A DNA stretch of 64,000 nucleotides from Anaerobacillus arseniciselenatis (GTDB taxonomy: Bacteria; Bacillota; Bacilli; Bacillales; Anaerobacillaceae). The first letter of the stretch is position 1, and every line of letters starts with the position of its first letter. Shown one piece after another: positions 1-8,490 of this stretch. A program made the position numbers and the translations under genes. Location of the stretch: positions 1-64,000 of the forward strand of contig NZ_MLQQ01000040.1 of NCBI RefSeq assembly GCF_001865995.1, in the 5' to 3' direction. The notes under the pieces are model-generated. The model had not been told where the DNA came from. It did not search any database and saw only the letters and a list, made by a program, of their open reading frames with translations.

Positions 1-134
1 AGCGTACCCACCAATTGGCATAGTTTCACATATTATAAAAATAATGTTAGAGGTCGTGTCGAAAAATATTTTTTTGGTACTTCTCCAACGGCTCAAACCG
101 TTGGTATATCAATATTTATAGAGGGAGGAAATTT
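1..134 (+). other. Leader upstream of gerPC, no complete gene
   Basis: No recognisable gerPB tail can be read in any frame, although gerPA and gerPB normally precede gerPC. The stretch contains CATATTATA at 29-37, which fits the sigma-K -10 pattern CATANNNTA, with an AC dinucleotide at 10-11 about 17 bp upstream (the sigma-K -35 pattern). A GAGGGAGGAA ribosome binding site lies at 120-129. A mother-cell promoter just before gerPC is therefore possible, but this rests on short, degenerate motifs. Confidence 0.3.
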
Positions 135-752
135 ATGTATTATCAATACGACTACTCCACTTATTTTCAACAAATTTACCAACAGTTAGAAGCACAACAA
201 AGTAAAATTGACGAACTAGAAGAAACCATCGATATCCTCCTTGACGAGATCAGTACGCTAAAAAATCAAGCATCACAACAACCAGGAAAAATTGAATATA
301 AATTTGATCAATTAAAAGTAGAAAGACTCGAAGGAACCTTAAATATCGGAATCACTCCTAACGGTGGAGTTGAGCCTAATTCTATTGACGATTTCACAGT
401 AAACCGAAACAATATAGATGTACCCGTCGTCCAACAGCAACATCCAAAGTTTTATGAAAATATCAAAAAGAAAGTTTATGATTATTTGAATAACGGGTGT
501 TTCGATGCGATGAAATCTTTAGAACAACATTATAATTACCAGCTTGATATCCCCTATCGTAATTTCATTGTTGAAGATATTAAAAAGCAAATCGATAAGC
601 GAATTCAATATTATTTAAAAGACGTTAACCTTCAAGACGAAAGTGAAGAAGCTTTGAAGCAAATCGAGGAAACTACCGTCAATAATGTTATCAATGATAT
701 AAACCGAACAATGGAAGAATTTATTAAACACTTACCTCAGAAAGGAGAATAA
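135..752 (+). CDS. gerPC: Spore germination protein GerPC
   Basis: 205 aa, typical of GerPC. The N-terminus (MYYQYDYSTYFQQIYQQL) leads into a short coiled coil (residues about 10-50), the usual arrangement in this family. GerP proteins act in the spore coat, where they help germinants pass through the outer layers to inner-membrane receptors; individual biochemical roles are unknown. It is the first complete gene of gerPC-PD-PE-PF on this strand, and the next gene starts 6 bp after its stop. The start is set by GAGGGAGGAA six bases upstream. The family call is firm because all four neighbours match the gerP order. Confidence 0.9.
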   Translation: MYYQYDYSTYFQQIYQQLEAQQSKIDELEETIDILLDEISTLKNQASQQPGKIEYKFDQLKVERLEGTLNIGITPNGGVEPNSIDDFTVNRNNIDVPVVQQQHPKFYENIKKKVYDYLNNGCFDAMKSLEQHYNYQLDIPYRNFIVEDIKKQIDKRIQYYLKDVNLQDESEEALKQIEETTVNNVINDINRTMEEFIKHLPQKGE

Positions 753-758
753 ACATCT

Positions 759-935
759 ATGAATTTTACTGTCGTAAACCACAACATTTCTGTCGGTAAT
801 ATCGACGTTGGTGGGGTTTCATCAGCTTCCATTTTTTTAGTCGGAGATACTGATACGATTATCTTATCATGTGTCTTTGATACTCCACCTGAATCGTTAA
901 TCATTGGCCCATTTGTGCCGCTTGCACCGGAATAA
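759..935 (+). CDS. gerPD: Spore germination protein GerPD
   Basis: 58 aa, starting MNFTVVNHNISVGNIDVGGV and ending in PFVPLAPE. It is a small protein between gerPC and gerPE, as in other Bacillus gerP operons, where it contributes to germinant permeability of the spore coat. AGAAAGGAGAATAA just upstream, overlapping the gerPC end, supplies the ribosome binding site, and the 6-bp gap suggests translational coupling. It has no signal peptide, consistent with synthesis in the mother cell. Confidence 0.88.
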   Translation: MNFTVVNHNISVGNIDVGGVSSASIFLVGDTDTIILSCVFDTPPESLIIGPFVPLAPE

Positions 936-945
936 GGTGGTTCAA

Positions 946-1326
946 ATGACAAGAAGAACTTCAGTAGTCGACTACTCAAGAGTTATTAACGTCAGTTTAA
1001 GTTCAATTTTTCATATTGGTGATTCAGTTCAAGTAACTCCTGTCGCTTGGGCTATTGCTGTACAACGGCAACTTCAACTTTTTTATGGCGATGAAGGGAA
1101 CTTTTTACAGTTTCCAATGTTTACGATGGAGCTTCCACAACCGACGATCCAAGAGCCAATTACAGTAAATAGGTACAATGCTTCATCATTCATTAAAGTA
1201 AATCGTATTCACGTTACAAGTGTAGCGGCAGGTAGCGTCCATCAAATTGGTTCAACAAACTATATTAATTCAGAATCTAGAATTAAGCATATTAGGCAGT
1301 TTCATAGAGATCCGAACATGGAGTAA
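946..1326 (+). CDS. gerPE: Spore germination protein GerPE
   Basis: 126 aa, starting MTRRTSVVDYSRVINVSLSS. The segment SSIFHIGDSVQVTP resembles the GerP-family 'IGD' motif also seen in GerPA and GerPF. I chose the ATG at 946 because AAGGTGG lies about 6 bases upstream and 10 bp separate it from the gerPD stop; an upstream in-frame ATG at 904 lies inside gerPD. The expected role is in the coat layers, aiding entry of germinants. It is part of the same transcript as gerPC and gerPD. Confidence 0.88.
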   Translation: MTRRTSVVDYSRVINVSLSSIFHIGDSVQVTPVAWAIAVQRQLQLFYGDEGNFLQFPMFTMELPQPTIQEPITVNRYNASSFIKVNRIHVTSVAAGSVHQIGSTNYINSESRIKHIRQFHRDPNME

Positions 1327-1395
1327 TAGCATTTGTCACGCATTGAAGTACATTCACATAAAATAAATATTAATTAAATTGAAAAGGGTGTTTTT

Positions 1396-1614
1396 ATGCC
1401 TGCAATTGTTGGTGGACCTTTCAAAATTAACGATAATGGTGGTGTCATAAATTTCGGGGATACATTAAATATATCTCCAAAAAGCACATCAAAATCTGTG
1501 TCCGGATCAGGATCGATTAGTTCAGGGGATTTTGTCATTTCAAATAACGGTATTAATGTAAATAATACGCTTGACCCTGATTTAGCAGATCAAAATGTAG
1601 GAGCGAATGTATAA
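1396..1614 (+). CDS. gerPF: Spore germination protein GerPF
   Basis: 72 aa, beginning MPAIVGGPFKINDNGG, the hallmark start of GerPF and its paralogue GerPA. The body is Ser/Gly-rich (SGSGSISSGDF). It is the last gene of the gerP operon and lies 69 bp after gerPE, preceded by GAAAAGGGTG. GerPF is a small coat-associated protein required with the others for a fast germination response. GerPA/PF-type proteins are similar to each other; the position after gerPE favours GerPF. Confidence 0.9.
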   Translation: MPAIVGGPFKINDNGGVINFGDTLNISPKSTSKSVSGSGSISSGDFVISNNGINVNNTLDPDLADQNVGANV

Positions 1615-1691
1615 ATGATAGAGTTTATCTAAATGATAGACTTTGTCATTTATTACTTTAACTATTTTCAGGTGAAAAGTGGTGAATTTTT

Positions 1692-2132
1692 ATGGATCGT
1701 GACATGATGGAGTGGATGAAGCCATTTCAAAAAACGTTTGACCAAGACTTTTTCAGAAACTTTAACCATCTTTTTGACAATAATGAACAGCAAAACAAGA
1801 ATGTAAAAGTCAATCTTTACGAAGGTCACAATGAAATGCTTTGCATCGTATTCTTACCTGGAATTGAAAATGTGGAGGATATCTCATTAACCGTTCATTT
1901 GAACACGATAGAAATAAAGGGCAAATTAGATGTCCAATTTGACAACTTTACATTAACTCAAAAAGAGTTTGATAATGGCGACTTTAAACGAACGATCCAG
2001 CTTCCTTACGTGGTTCGCGAGGACAAAGTTGATGCCACTTATCGGAACGGTTTATTAATTATTCACCTTTATAAACAAATGTCTAGCAAACAAAATGAAC
2101 ATCGAATTAATATTAAGCATATCGATGAATGA
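1692..2132 (+). CDS. Hsp20/alpha-crystallin family small heat-shock protein
   Basis: 146 aa. Residues about 38-140 form an alpha-crystallin domain with alternating short strands and the late 'YRNGLLIIHLYK' segment, matching the conserved A-x-x-x-N-G-x-L motif. Such proteins are ATP-independent holdases that bind unfolding clients, and some Bacillus relatives (CotM type) are spore-coat components. The gene follows gerPF by 77 bp on the same strand, so a spore role is plausible but unproven. Its ribosome binding site is weak (GGTGA). The acidic N-terminus lacks a transmembrane segment. Confidence 0.8.
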   Translation: MDRDMMEWMKPFQKTFDQDFFRNFNHLFDNNEQQNKNVKVNLYEGHNEMLCIVFLPGIENVEDISLTVHLNTIEIKGKLDVQFDNFTLTQKEFDNGDFKRTIQLPYVVREDKVDATYRNGLLIIHLYKQMSSKQNEHRINIKHIDE

Positions 2133-2149
2133 ACCGCCTACCAACTAGC

Positions 2150-2245
2150 ATGTAAAAAGTGGATGATTTCCTTCACTTCGCCGTGACCTTCTATCGAATC
2201 TCAGACGCTCGTTCAGGAAATCATCCGCTTTGCCTTTTTCAGACA
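2150..2245. repeat. Family A composite palindrome, copy 1
   Basis: Arms GTGGATGATTTCC and GGAAATCATCCGC pair around an internal core of the type CTTCACTTCGC-GTGACCTTCT-CGAATCTCAGACGCTCGTTCA. The same core with different, self-complementary arms recurs near 11.5, 22.9, 29.4, 38.5, 38.6, 48.1, 51.5 and 51.6 kb. It lies downstream of the Hsp20 gene. Confidence 0.8.
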
Positions 2246-2332
2246 AACCCCTTATTCTGGTACCACAAGAACAATATACAGATTTCGGTGTTTTCTTTCT
2301 AACTATTTCCTAACCAACAAACCAACTATAAA

Positions 2333-2397
2333 AAACAAAGAGAGTCCCCGTGTTCATTCATTAGCTGACACTATATCGGGACACTCTCTTTGTTTTT
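2333..2397. terminator. Bidirectional hairpin terminator
   Basis: The arms AACAAAGAGAGTCCC and GGGACACTCTCTTTGTT enclose a ~25-nt loop, with T-runs in both directions. It serves the convergent Hsp20 (+) and thioredoxin-like (-) genes. Confidence 0.75.
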
Positions 2398-2934
2398 TTA
2401 TCTTATTTCTTCTATAAACTCCTCTAACCATTCATACCTTACCAAACCACGATATACTTTTACAATCACACCATCACGGTCGATAACATATGTAAACGGA
2501 ATGCTATCAATATTGTAAAGTGTCGAGACGACCCCTCTTCTTTCTTCGTTAGGTTGGTCAACGAACGTCGGGAAGTCAACACCAAACTCTTCCATGAATT
2601 CATCAGCATCTTCAGGACTTCTTTCTTGTAGTGCTAAATTAACCCCAACAACTTTTACGCCCTTGCCTTTATAATTATTTGAGAGTTCGATCAATTCTGG
2701 CATTTCTTCTCTACACGGCGGACACCACGATGCCCACAAATTTAAAACGACAATATCTCCTCTAAATGAAGATAATTCAGCTTCTTCCCCTGTATGCCAT
2801 AAAGGTAGCGTAAAATCTGGAGCAATCATCCCTTCTTCTGCTCCAACTCTAGGTTGCGTAGTAGCAACAACATAAGCAATTAAACCTACTGCAACTATGA
2901 ATACAATTAAACTCGTTAATCTCTTATTAATCAC
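2398..2934 (-). CDS. TlpA/ResA-like membrane-anchored thiol-disulfide oxidoreductase
   Basis: 178 aa. Residues 1-28 form an uncleaved N-terminal membrane anchor (TSLIVFIVAVGLIAYVVA). The rest is a thioredoxin fold of the peroxiredoxin-like/TlpA type with the active-site motif WASWCPPC near residues 67-74 and the cis-Pro segment IPFTYV. Proteins of this type face the outside of the cell and reduce or oxidise thiols, for example on apocytochrome c or spore proteins. A GTG start is chosen because GGGAGGG lies five bases upstream. It is monocistronic. The exact partner cannot be inferred; ResA and StoA are the nearest named relatives. Confidence 0.82.
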   Translation of the reverse strand: MINKRLTSLIVFIVAVGLIAYVVATTQPRVGAEEGMIAPDFTLPLWHTGEEAELSSFRGDIVVLNLWASWCPPCREEMPELIELSNNYKGKGVKVVGVNLALQERSPEDADEFMEEFGVDFPTFVDQPNEERRGVVSTLYNIDSIPFTYVIDRDGVIVKVYRGLVRYEWLEEFIEEIR

Positions 2935-3121
2935 ATTTACCCTCCCAATAAATAACCAATTTCAAAACGTTTATTTAATGAAATTCATCCTATTGTTGTT
3001 TTAAATTTTTGCCTATAATATATACTCCCTATACTATAACTAATTTCGTTCATTAATGATATATATGAAAATAACAATTTTGATACAGAATTTTAAAAAA
3101 CTTTCAAGAAATATGTAAAAA

Positions 3122-3176
3122 ATGAGGGTGTCCCTAAACAAAGTGTCAGACACTTCAGGGACACCCTCACTTTTTC
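3122..3176. terminator. Hairpin terminator with GTGTCAGACAC apex (family C, short form)
   Basis: GAGGGTGTCCCT pairs with AGGGACACCCTC; the apex contains the palindrome AAGTGTCAGACACTT. It is placed downstream of the YjcZ mini-gene, whose strand would transcribe a T-run after the stem. Confidence 0.8.
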
Positions 3177-3188
3177 AGAAAACTCTTT

Positions 3189-3284
3189 TTAGTAACCGTA
3201 ACCTACGTACGAAGCACCGATAATTACTAAAAGAATGAACAATACTACGATTAACGCAAATCCTGCACCTAAAGTGTGAGCCAT
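3189..3284 (-). CDS. YjcZ family sporulation protein
   Basis: 31 aa, MAHTLGAGFALIVVLFILLV followed by IIGASYVGYGY. It is one hydrophobic helix with a short polar start and a Tyr/Gly-rich end, the pattern of the YjcZ/YjcZ-like mini-proteins made during sporulation in Bacillaceae. A strong AAAAGGAGTG ribosome binding site precedes the ATG. It is monocistronic, with its own terminator. The molecular role is unknown; a second member occurs at 23055-23138. Confidence 0.85.
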   Translation of the reverse strand: MAHTLGAGFALIVVLFILLVIIGASYVGYGY

Positions 3285-3401
3285 GATTCAACACTCCTTT
3301 TCGTCTATTTGTGGAGTTTTTCTCCACCCACGATTACTATATTCATCCAAGGATAAACGTGATTAGACGAATGTGGAGTTATTTCGCCCAGATTTTTTAT
3401 A

Positions 3402-4517
3402 CTATGAGGGAGCATCAAGATTCCCCTTTGTTAATTTCTTTTTAAAAATAAACCCTAATAAAAAAACGATAATCGGTACAGCGAATGTAATCGGCATCGC
3501 AACCCGTGGCCAATAATACGTTAATAAATCCATTGCTCGAATATGGTCATTTACAACCCAATAACCAAAAACACCTAAAATCACTGCAACCGGAATCAAT
3601 AAAAAATTTAAATTGTTCCCCCCAATGATATGCTTCGCTGAAATCGATGCACATAATAAGCACATCATTACTTGGATAAGAGCTGAAATGGCGAAAAAAA
3701 TAACCATGATTAATTCATAGCGGTGGACAAATAAACCAATCTCCGCACTTCGAGCCATTTGCATACAAGCGACAATATATTGTCCGGCCACTTCAGGAGA
3801 TAAAACACCAACCTCTAAGATCGGCCACATTAAAATAAATCCACCACCTAGAATTAGGGCTTTCGTCGAATATTTCATCCATTTTTCTTTTTGCTTGACC
3901 ATTGGTAAAATAATCGCAACCATTAAAGTGGCCATCGCCCAATCCGCATTGTGGTGCTTTGTTACTTCTACTGCATTGAAGAATCCATTTCTTAACACAG
4001 GTAAAAAAGATTCGATTTCGAAATAATCTAACGAACCTAAAAGGAGAAGAATATTTAAAACAATAATTGAAAAAACCCCTAAAACAGCAAGCCGTGCAAT
4101 TACTTCAACTCCTTTCATTATTCCATATACACCAACAATTGTAACAAGTGCAACGAAGATATACGTAGGTACTTCAGGTAAGAAATAATCCATTAGATGA
4201 TAAACAACTGTAATCATGATGCCACCGTATGCACCGAGAAAGAAGGTAAACATTAACAGCGCAATAAGCTTCTCGCCCCACTTTCCAACTAATAGCTTTG
4301 TCTGTTCTAAAATATTTTTTTCAGGAGTACGCTTGATGATTAATACTGTCAATGACATGATTAATAAGCCAAATAATGTAGAGAAAATAGTGACGATCCA
4401 CATATCTCCCCCAGCTTGTCTAGCGATAATCCCTTGAGTGACTCCAATCGCTTTGGCGTATACTATATTAATGATAATTGCCAGTAACATTGCGTTTGAA
4501 ATTTGTGATTTCATCAT
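3402..4517 (-). CDS. Spore germination receptor permease subunit, GerB/GerAB family
   Basis: 371 aa with about ten hydrophobic segments, matching the APC-superfamily endospore germination permeases (GerAB, GerBB, GerKB; typically 360-370 aa). The B subunit sits in the spore inner membrane and is thought to bind the germinant. It is the last gene of the operon; the gerC stop and this ATG share one base in TAATG, so translation is coupled. GTAAGGATT upstream is the ribosome binding site. The germinant specificity cannot be read from the sequence. Confidence 0.9.
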   Translation of the reverse strand: MMKSQISNAMLLAIIINIVYAKAIGVTQGIIARQAGGDMWIVTIFSTLFGLLIMSLTVLIIKRTPEKNILEQTKLLVGKWGEKLIALLMFTFFLGAYGGIMITVVYHLMDYFLPEVPTYIFVALVTIVGVYGIMKGVEVIARLAVLGVFSIIVLNILLLLGSLDYFEIESFLPVLRNGFFNAVEVTKHHNADWAMATLMVAIILPMVKQKEKWMKYSTKALILGGGFILMWPILEVGVLSPEVAGQYIVACMQMARSAEIGLFVHRYELIMVIFFAISALIQVMMCLLCASISAKHIIGGNNLNFLLIPVAVILGVFGYWVVNDHIRAMDLLTYYWPRVAMPITFAVPIIVFLLGFIFKKKLTKGNLDAPS

Positions 4518-5704
4518 TAATCCTTACCTTTTCTCGTTGGATTTTCTAACAATTGCGGATTATTTAACTCCACTTTTACGTTTACTTTCACTTCGATCTC
4601 TGGAAATATTTCATCCCAATCATCTTTTAAGTCATTCCAATATTGAGGATATTTCGCTTGAAAAGCCCTTCCTAACTTTATCGCATCTACTTTAAATTCT
4701 TTTTGAACTTTTTCAAGCATCACTTCGATATCTTTCTTAATGTAGGCTGCAACGTCAGATTCAAGATCCTCCATAACTTCTGAATGTTCAAGCTCTGTTG
4801 GACACCCTAGTTCCACTAAATCAGTTACTGTTTCAACCGTTGCTATAAAACTTACTTTCCCATTTTTATAGTTCGGTGTTAATTGAAAGCGATTATCTCG
4901 TAATTCTACACTTACAGGGCCTTCTTCGTCAGGGCATGATAACGGAATAATCGCATTACCTACATCTTCTACAAACCATAAAAAGCCGCGACTTTCCCTC
5001 GGATTTAACCTCCCGACCATTTGATCATCACGAAATACTGCGATTCCTGACAGTTCGATTTGGGGGATACTACCGAACTCTTTCGGATTTTCAGGATCAA
5101 CCCCTCGTGAACGAAGCCGAACCATCGCTAAATAAGGGTGAACGTGCTCTCCTATATATGAGGCCGACAAAGACATGACATCAGTTCTTGGCGCTTCAGC
5201 AACTATCGGACTGTAGCGAAATAATCGATCTAATGATCTACCAGGAATAACTTCAAGCCCTGTTTTCACAGCCACTACTTCATTTGCTTTTTTCTCTGTA
5301 ACAACGATCCATGTTCTCATACGGAGTTCATTATTTCTCGTAAAAAAATCAATAACATCAACAATTCCATCTCTAGCGACTTCCTCACTTATCACAATAA
5401 TCGCATTATGCCCCCAATAAATTCTTCGTGAGGAAAAGCGAGCTAAGTTTCGAATCGCTTCAAAAATGGTTTTCCCTTCTCCTGTTGCCGTCCAAATTGG
5501 ATCACCTTCCGTTCCACCAACCCCTGCATCACCCCTGGCATCGGCAGGCCTCACCACTTGAGCAGTGACCCAAATTTCTCCGTTTTCAGCTTTATCGACC
5601 CCTACAGCCATTACCATAGCAAGATCATCGATTTCCTCTTTTCCGAATAAGCCAACACAAAAAAGTAATGATAAAAAAGTACAACAAATCATGATTTTCT
5701 TCAT
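4517..5704 (-). CDS. Spore germination lipoprotein, Ger(x)C family
   Basis: 395 aa. The N-terminus (MKKIMICCTFLSLLFCVGLF) is a lipoprotein-type signal with a lipobox-like LLFC near residues 13-16. The body matches Ger(x)C lipoproteins, including EEIDDLAMVMAVGVDKAENG, a typical family start. The C subunit anchors to the outer face of the spore inner membrane and is needed for receptor function. It lies between gerA and gerB, giving A-C-B order. A degenerate family B repeat separates it from gerA. Confidence 0.88.
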   Translation of the reverse strand: MKKIMICCTFLSLLFCVGLFGKEEIDDLAMVMAVGVDKAENGEIWVTAQVVRPADARGDAGVGGTEGDPIWTATGEGKTIFEAIRNLARFSSRRIYWGHNAIIVISEEVARDGIVDVIDFFTRNNELRMRTWIVVTEKKANEVVAVKTGLEVIPGRSLDRLFRYSPIVAEAPRTDVMSLSASYIGEHVHPYLAMVRLRSRGVDPENPKEFGSIPQIELSGIAVFRDDQMVGRLNPRESRGFLWFVEDVGNAIIPLSCPDEEGPVSVELRDNRFQLTPNYKNGKVSFIATVETVTDLVELGCPTELEHSEVMEDLESDVAAYIKKDIEVMLEKVQKEFKVDAIKLGRAFQAKYPQYWNDLKDDWDEIFPEIEVKVNVKVELNNPQLLENPTRKGKD

Positions 5705-5721
5705 TGTTTTAATACCTACTG

Positions 5722-5822
5722 AATTTCACAATGCTAATTATGCTCCATCTAGTTGAGAACGATTTAAATAAACTAAATGGAGCATCCTAGTGAGCTAAAT
5801 AAAAATTATGAAATTCATTTAC
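5722..5822. repeat. Family B-like inverted repeat inside the ger operon
   Basis: Starts TGAATTTCACAATGCTAATT and ends AATTATGAAATTCATTT, the same ends as family B. Its own inner stem is ATGCTCCAT/ATGGAGCAT. It occupies the whole gerA-gerC gap, so the operon transcript would carry a long stem-loop there. Confidence 0.65.
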
Positions 5823-5828
5823 CTTTCT

Positions 5829-7358
5829 CTATTTTTCCGGTGATGGTTTTTGGTTTTCAGATTCCCTTTCAGGCTCATCTTTGACATCTGCAGGTCGTTT
5901 TTCTTTTGCCCACCAAGGTGCGCGAAAAAGCGTATCTTTTTGATCAGAACTACTAAATGGAAAAACAGGAGCTAAGTATGGTTCACCGAATGAGCGTAAA
6001 GAAAGCGCATGAATTAGAACAACAACAAAAATCGTCGCAAAACCTAATAGACCAAGAACTCCTGATGCAATCAAAATTGGAAAACGAATCAGGCGAATGG
6101 AAACTGATGCAAAGTAATTCGGGATTGCAAAAGAAGCAATACCGGTCGTAGCGACGACGATGACCATTATCGGTGAAACTAAGCCAGCCTCCACCGCAGC
6201 TTGCCCTATAATTAACGAGCCCACAATACTAACAGCTTGACCAATTTGCTTTGGCATACGTAATCCTGCTTCACGCATTAATTCAAACGCTAATTCCATG
6301 ATCAAAGCCTCTAATAAAATGGGTAAAGGAACAATTTCCCTACCGGCGGCTATCGTTATTGCCAATGGCGTCGGAATCATCTCTTGATGAAACGAAACGA
6401 GCATCACAAAAAGAGAAGGTAGCGTCAAACTAATGATGAAAGCTATGTAGCGAATGAAGCGAAAAAATGACCCCATCCAATATTGCGTATAATAATCATC
6501 ACTCGTATTTAAAAACGTCCAAAAATGAGTTGGCACTAATAAAACGAACGGTGTATTATCGACAAAAATCGCTACTTTTCCTTCATAAATACCAGCGGCT
6601 ATTTTATCAGGTCGTTCTGAACCTTGGACTGTCATAAAAGGTGAATTAGGAGCATCATCAATAAATTCTTCAATATAATTGCTTTCTAAGATAGCGTCTA
6701 TTTTTATTCGGTTTAATCTCTCTAAAACTTCGTCAACTAATCCTTCCCGAACAACCCCGTCAATATATGCGATGGCGACATCCGTTTTCGACCTCTTGCC
6801 TATTTGCAACGATTGCAGCCGAAACATTGGATCCCTTATTCGTCTTCTTACTAAAGCCGTATTAGCACGAATCGACTCTACAAACCCATCACGCGGGCCT
6901 CTTATGACCGTATCAGATTGTGGCTCCTCGATCCCGCGTGTATCCCAGCCTTGTGTAGCTAAAACAAAACACTGAACACAGTGATCAACAAATAAAACAG
7001 TATTTCCAGCAAGTAATTCATTAATAACATCTTGAAACGTTGATACTTTATTGATCGAAGGAATTAATAATAGTTTTTTTGTTAAGGCCGTCGCAATTTC
7101 TTCACTTTTGGTTAATTCACTAAGAAACTGTAAATCACGATTATTATTTAATAACGGCGCTAATACAGTTTCTTCTATTTTGGTCTCATCTACTAATCCA
7201 TCGATATAAATTAAGGTTGCTTCAAATGTATTATTGTTCATAATAAAAAAATCACGCTTAACTACATCTGAAGAATTACCTAAAAGCTTCTCAATCTCAT
7301 CGAGGTTTTGTTTTAATCTTACAAAAACGTCTTGCTCTAGCTGCTTTGTTAGATCCAC
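5829..7358 (-). CDS. Spore germination receptor subunit, GerA family
   Basis: 509 aa from the chosen start. It has a soluble N-terminal region of about 290 residues (with VIRGPRDGFVES and SERPDKIAAGIYEGKVAI, hallmark GerAA segments) followed by five or six membrane helices from about residue 290 and a charged C-terminal tail. It is the A subunit of a nutrient receptor in the spore inner membrane. An ATG at 7397 has no ribosome binding site; the GTG at 7356-7358 has AAAAGGAG about ten bases upstream and gives an N-terminus like those of relatives, so I used it. It is the first gene of gerA-gerC-gerB. Confidence 0.88.
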   Translation of the reverse strand: MDLTKQLEQDVFVRLKQNLDEIEKLLGNSSDVVKRDFFIMNNNTFEATLIYIDGLVDETKIEETVLAPLLNNNRDLQFLSELTKSEEIATALTKKLLLIPSINKVSTFQDVINELLAGNTVLFVDHCVQCFVLATQGWDTRGIEEPQSDTVIRGPRDGFVESIRANTALVRRRIRDPMFRLQSLQIGKRSKTDVAIAYIDGVVREGLVDEVLERLNRIKIDAILESNYIEEFIDDAPNSPFMTVQGSERPDKIAAGIYEGKVAIFVDNTPFVLLVPTHFWTFLNTSDDYYTQYWMGSFFRFIRYIAFIISLTLPSLFVMLVSFHQEMIPTPLAITIAAGREIVPLPILLEALIMELAFELMREAGLRMPKQIGQAVSIVGSLIIGQAAVEAGLVSPIMVIVVATTGIASFAIPNYFASVSIRLIRFPILIASGVLGLLGFATIFVVVLIHALSLRSFGEPYLAPVFPFSSSDQKDTLFRAPWWAKEKRPADVKDEPERESENQKPSPEK

Positions 7359-7473
7359 CTTATGTAAGCTCCTTTTATAAAGTATCCAAAATTGCATTTT
7401 ATTTCTGTATAGTTATCTCCAAAATATGGGCAAAATATTTTCGAACTTAAATTTATAAAAAAGGAAGTTGACG

Positions 7474-7674
7474 ATGTGGCTTTTTAATAGTTGGATTTAT
7501 CAAAATATCTTAAATACTGAGTGGTTTATGTGGGGAATTGTGATCACTGTTTTTGGCTTTAATTTTCTTTCTCCAATCATTATTTTTTTCGCTTTATCTG
7601 AAAAGAAATTGCACTTGAATTTTAAAAAATGGATAAAAGACTTAAAAAATAAGAGCCAAACTACTGGCTCTTGA
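7474..7674 (+). CDS. Small membrane protein, unknown function
   Basis: 66 aa starting MWLFNSWIYQNILNTEWFMW, with one clear transmembrane helix (residues about 17-43) and a basic C-terminal tail (KKWIKDLKNKSQ). AAGGAAG six bases upstream supports the ATG at 7474 rather than the TTG at 7468. It is divergent from the ger operon. The end of the gene forms a hairpin (AAGAGCCA/TGGCTCTT). I do not recognise a family; a germination or sporulation link is only suggested by position. Confidence 0.55.
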   Translation: MWLFNSWIYQNILNTEWFMWGIVITVFGFNFLSPIIIFFALSEKKLHLNFKKWIKDLKNKSQTTGS

Positions 7675-7744
7675 AAGGGTATAATACTGATGTTTATCTC
7701 TTTTATTCAAAGTAGGTTAGATATACAACGTCTAGATCTTGCTA

Positions 7745-8227
7745 CTACTGATTTCCCTCCTTAAACATCACTCTCTTTGGAATTTCAAGCAAAGCTCTTA
7801 CGGTGATTTTCACTCCAAATACCGCAAATAATGAATGAACCCATGTCCATTTTAATCTGTTAAATTTTAATAAATCCGTTTTTCTTGCTGCCCATATCTC
7901 GTATGTCGATTGAGGGATACCGAATAGTAGTAATTTACCAATTATTCCTGGTAATTTCGAATGGTAACTTGATTGGCAATACCAAACCGATAAATAAGGA
8001 CAAATTAAAAGATCATAAACGATGTTTATTTTAAACTGTTTTGAAGCAAGCCGTTTCGGATACTTAAGGTATTTTTTACCGACTAAAAACGAGTCAAGTA
8101 ATAAATTTAATACCCCATTAAAGAAGAAAAATGGAACCCAAAGTTTCGCTGTTGGCTTTCTAACTAAAGTTGGAATAAATAAAACTCCTAGGATTATAGC
8201 CAATCTTAATACAAATCGTTCGATCAT
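7745..8227 (-). CDS. CBO0543-like membrane protein
   Basis: 160 aa with four or so hydrophobic segments (for example LRLAIILGVLFIPTLV and KLWVPFFFFNGVLNLLLD) and a Tyr/Trp-rich central part. Length and layout match the CBO0543 family of uncharacterised membrane proteins of spore-forming Firmicutes. Its ATG at 8227 is preceded by AAAGGGGTG. It is apparently monocistronic. No function is known; the family assignment comes from pattern memory and is moderate. Confidence 0.55.
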   Translation of the reverse strand: MIERFVLRLAIILGVLFIPTLVRKPTAKLWVPFFFFNGVLNLLLDSFLVGKKYLKYPKRLASKQFKINIVYDLLICPYLSVWYCQSSYHSKLPGIIGKLLLFGIPQSTYEIWAARKTDLLKFNRLKWTWVHSLFAVFGVKITVRALLEIPKRVMFKEGNQ

Positions 8228-8373
8228 TGTTTACACCCCTTTATTTGTAGAGTGTACAATTAAAAAGGTTTTATAATAAAAATTTTAAGCAAGTAATTTC
8301 CACAAACGCTTTAGTCCACTAAACGTTAGCAAAATCGGGCAAAAATTTTGACGTTTGGTAAATTTAACCATAA

Positions 8374-8403
8374 AGAAAAACCCTTGTATACCAAGGGTTT
8401 CAG
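8374..8403 (-). terminator. Terminator of the tRNA-Val gene
   Basis: On the minus strand, AAACCCTTGGTATACAAGGGTTT is followed by TTCTTT, 12-15 bases after the tRNA 3' end. Confidence 0.75.
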
Positions 8404-8415
8404 CGTTTTTATGTA

Positions 8416-8490
8416 TGGTGACCCGTACTGGACTTGAACCAGTGACCCCTTGCCTGTCAAGCAAGTGCTCTCCCACTGAGCTAACGGATC
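8416..8490 (-). tRNA. tRNA-Val (anticodon GAC)
   Basis: Minus strand, 75 nt including an encoded CCA end. The acceptor arm GATCCGT pairs with ACGGGTC (one T-G wobble), the D-arm is GCTC/GAGC, the anticodon stem CTTGC/GCAAG holds the loop TTGACAG with anticodon GAC, and the T-arm is ACTGG-TTCAAGT-CCAGT. It would read GUC and GUU valine codons. It stands alone with its own terminator instead of lying in an rRNA-linked cluster. Confidence 0.9.

Noticed and set aside
1-134. 3' end of gerPB
   Set aside because: None of the three frames gives GerPB-like sequence followed by a stop before gerPC; frame 1 runs into gerPC and frame 2 ends in unrelated sequence.
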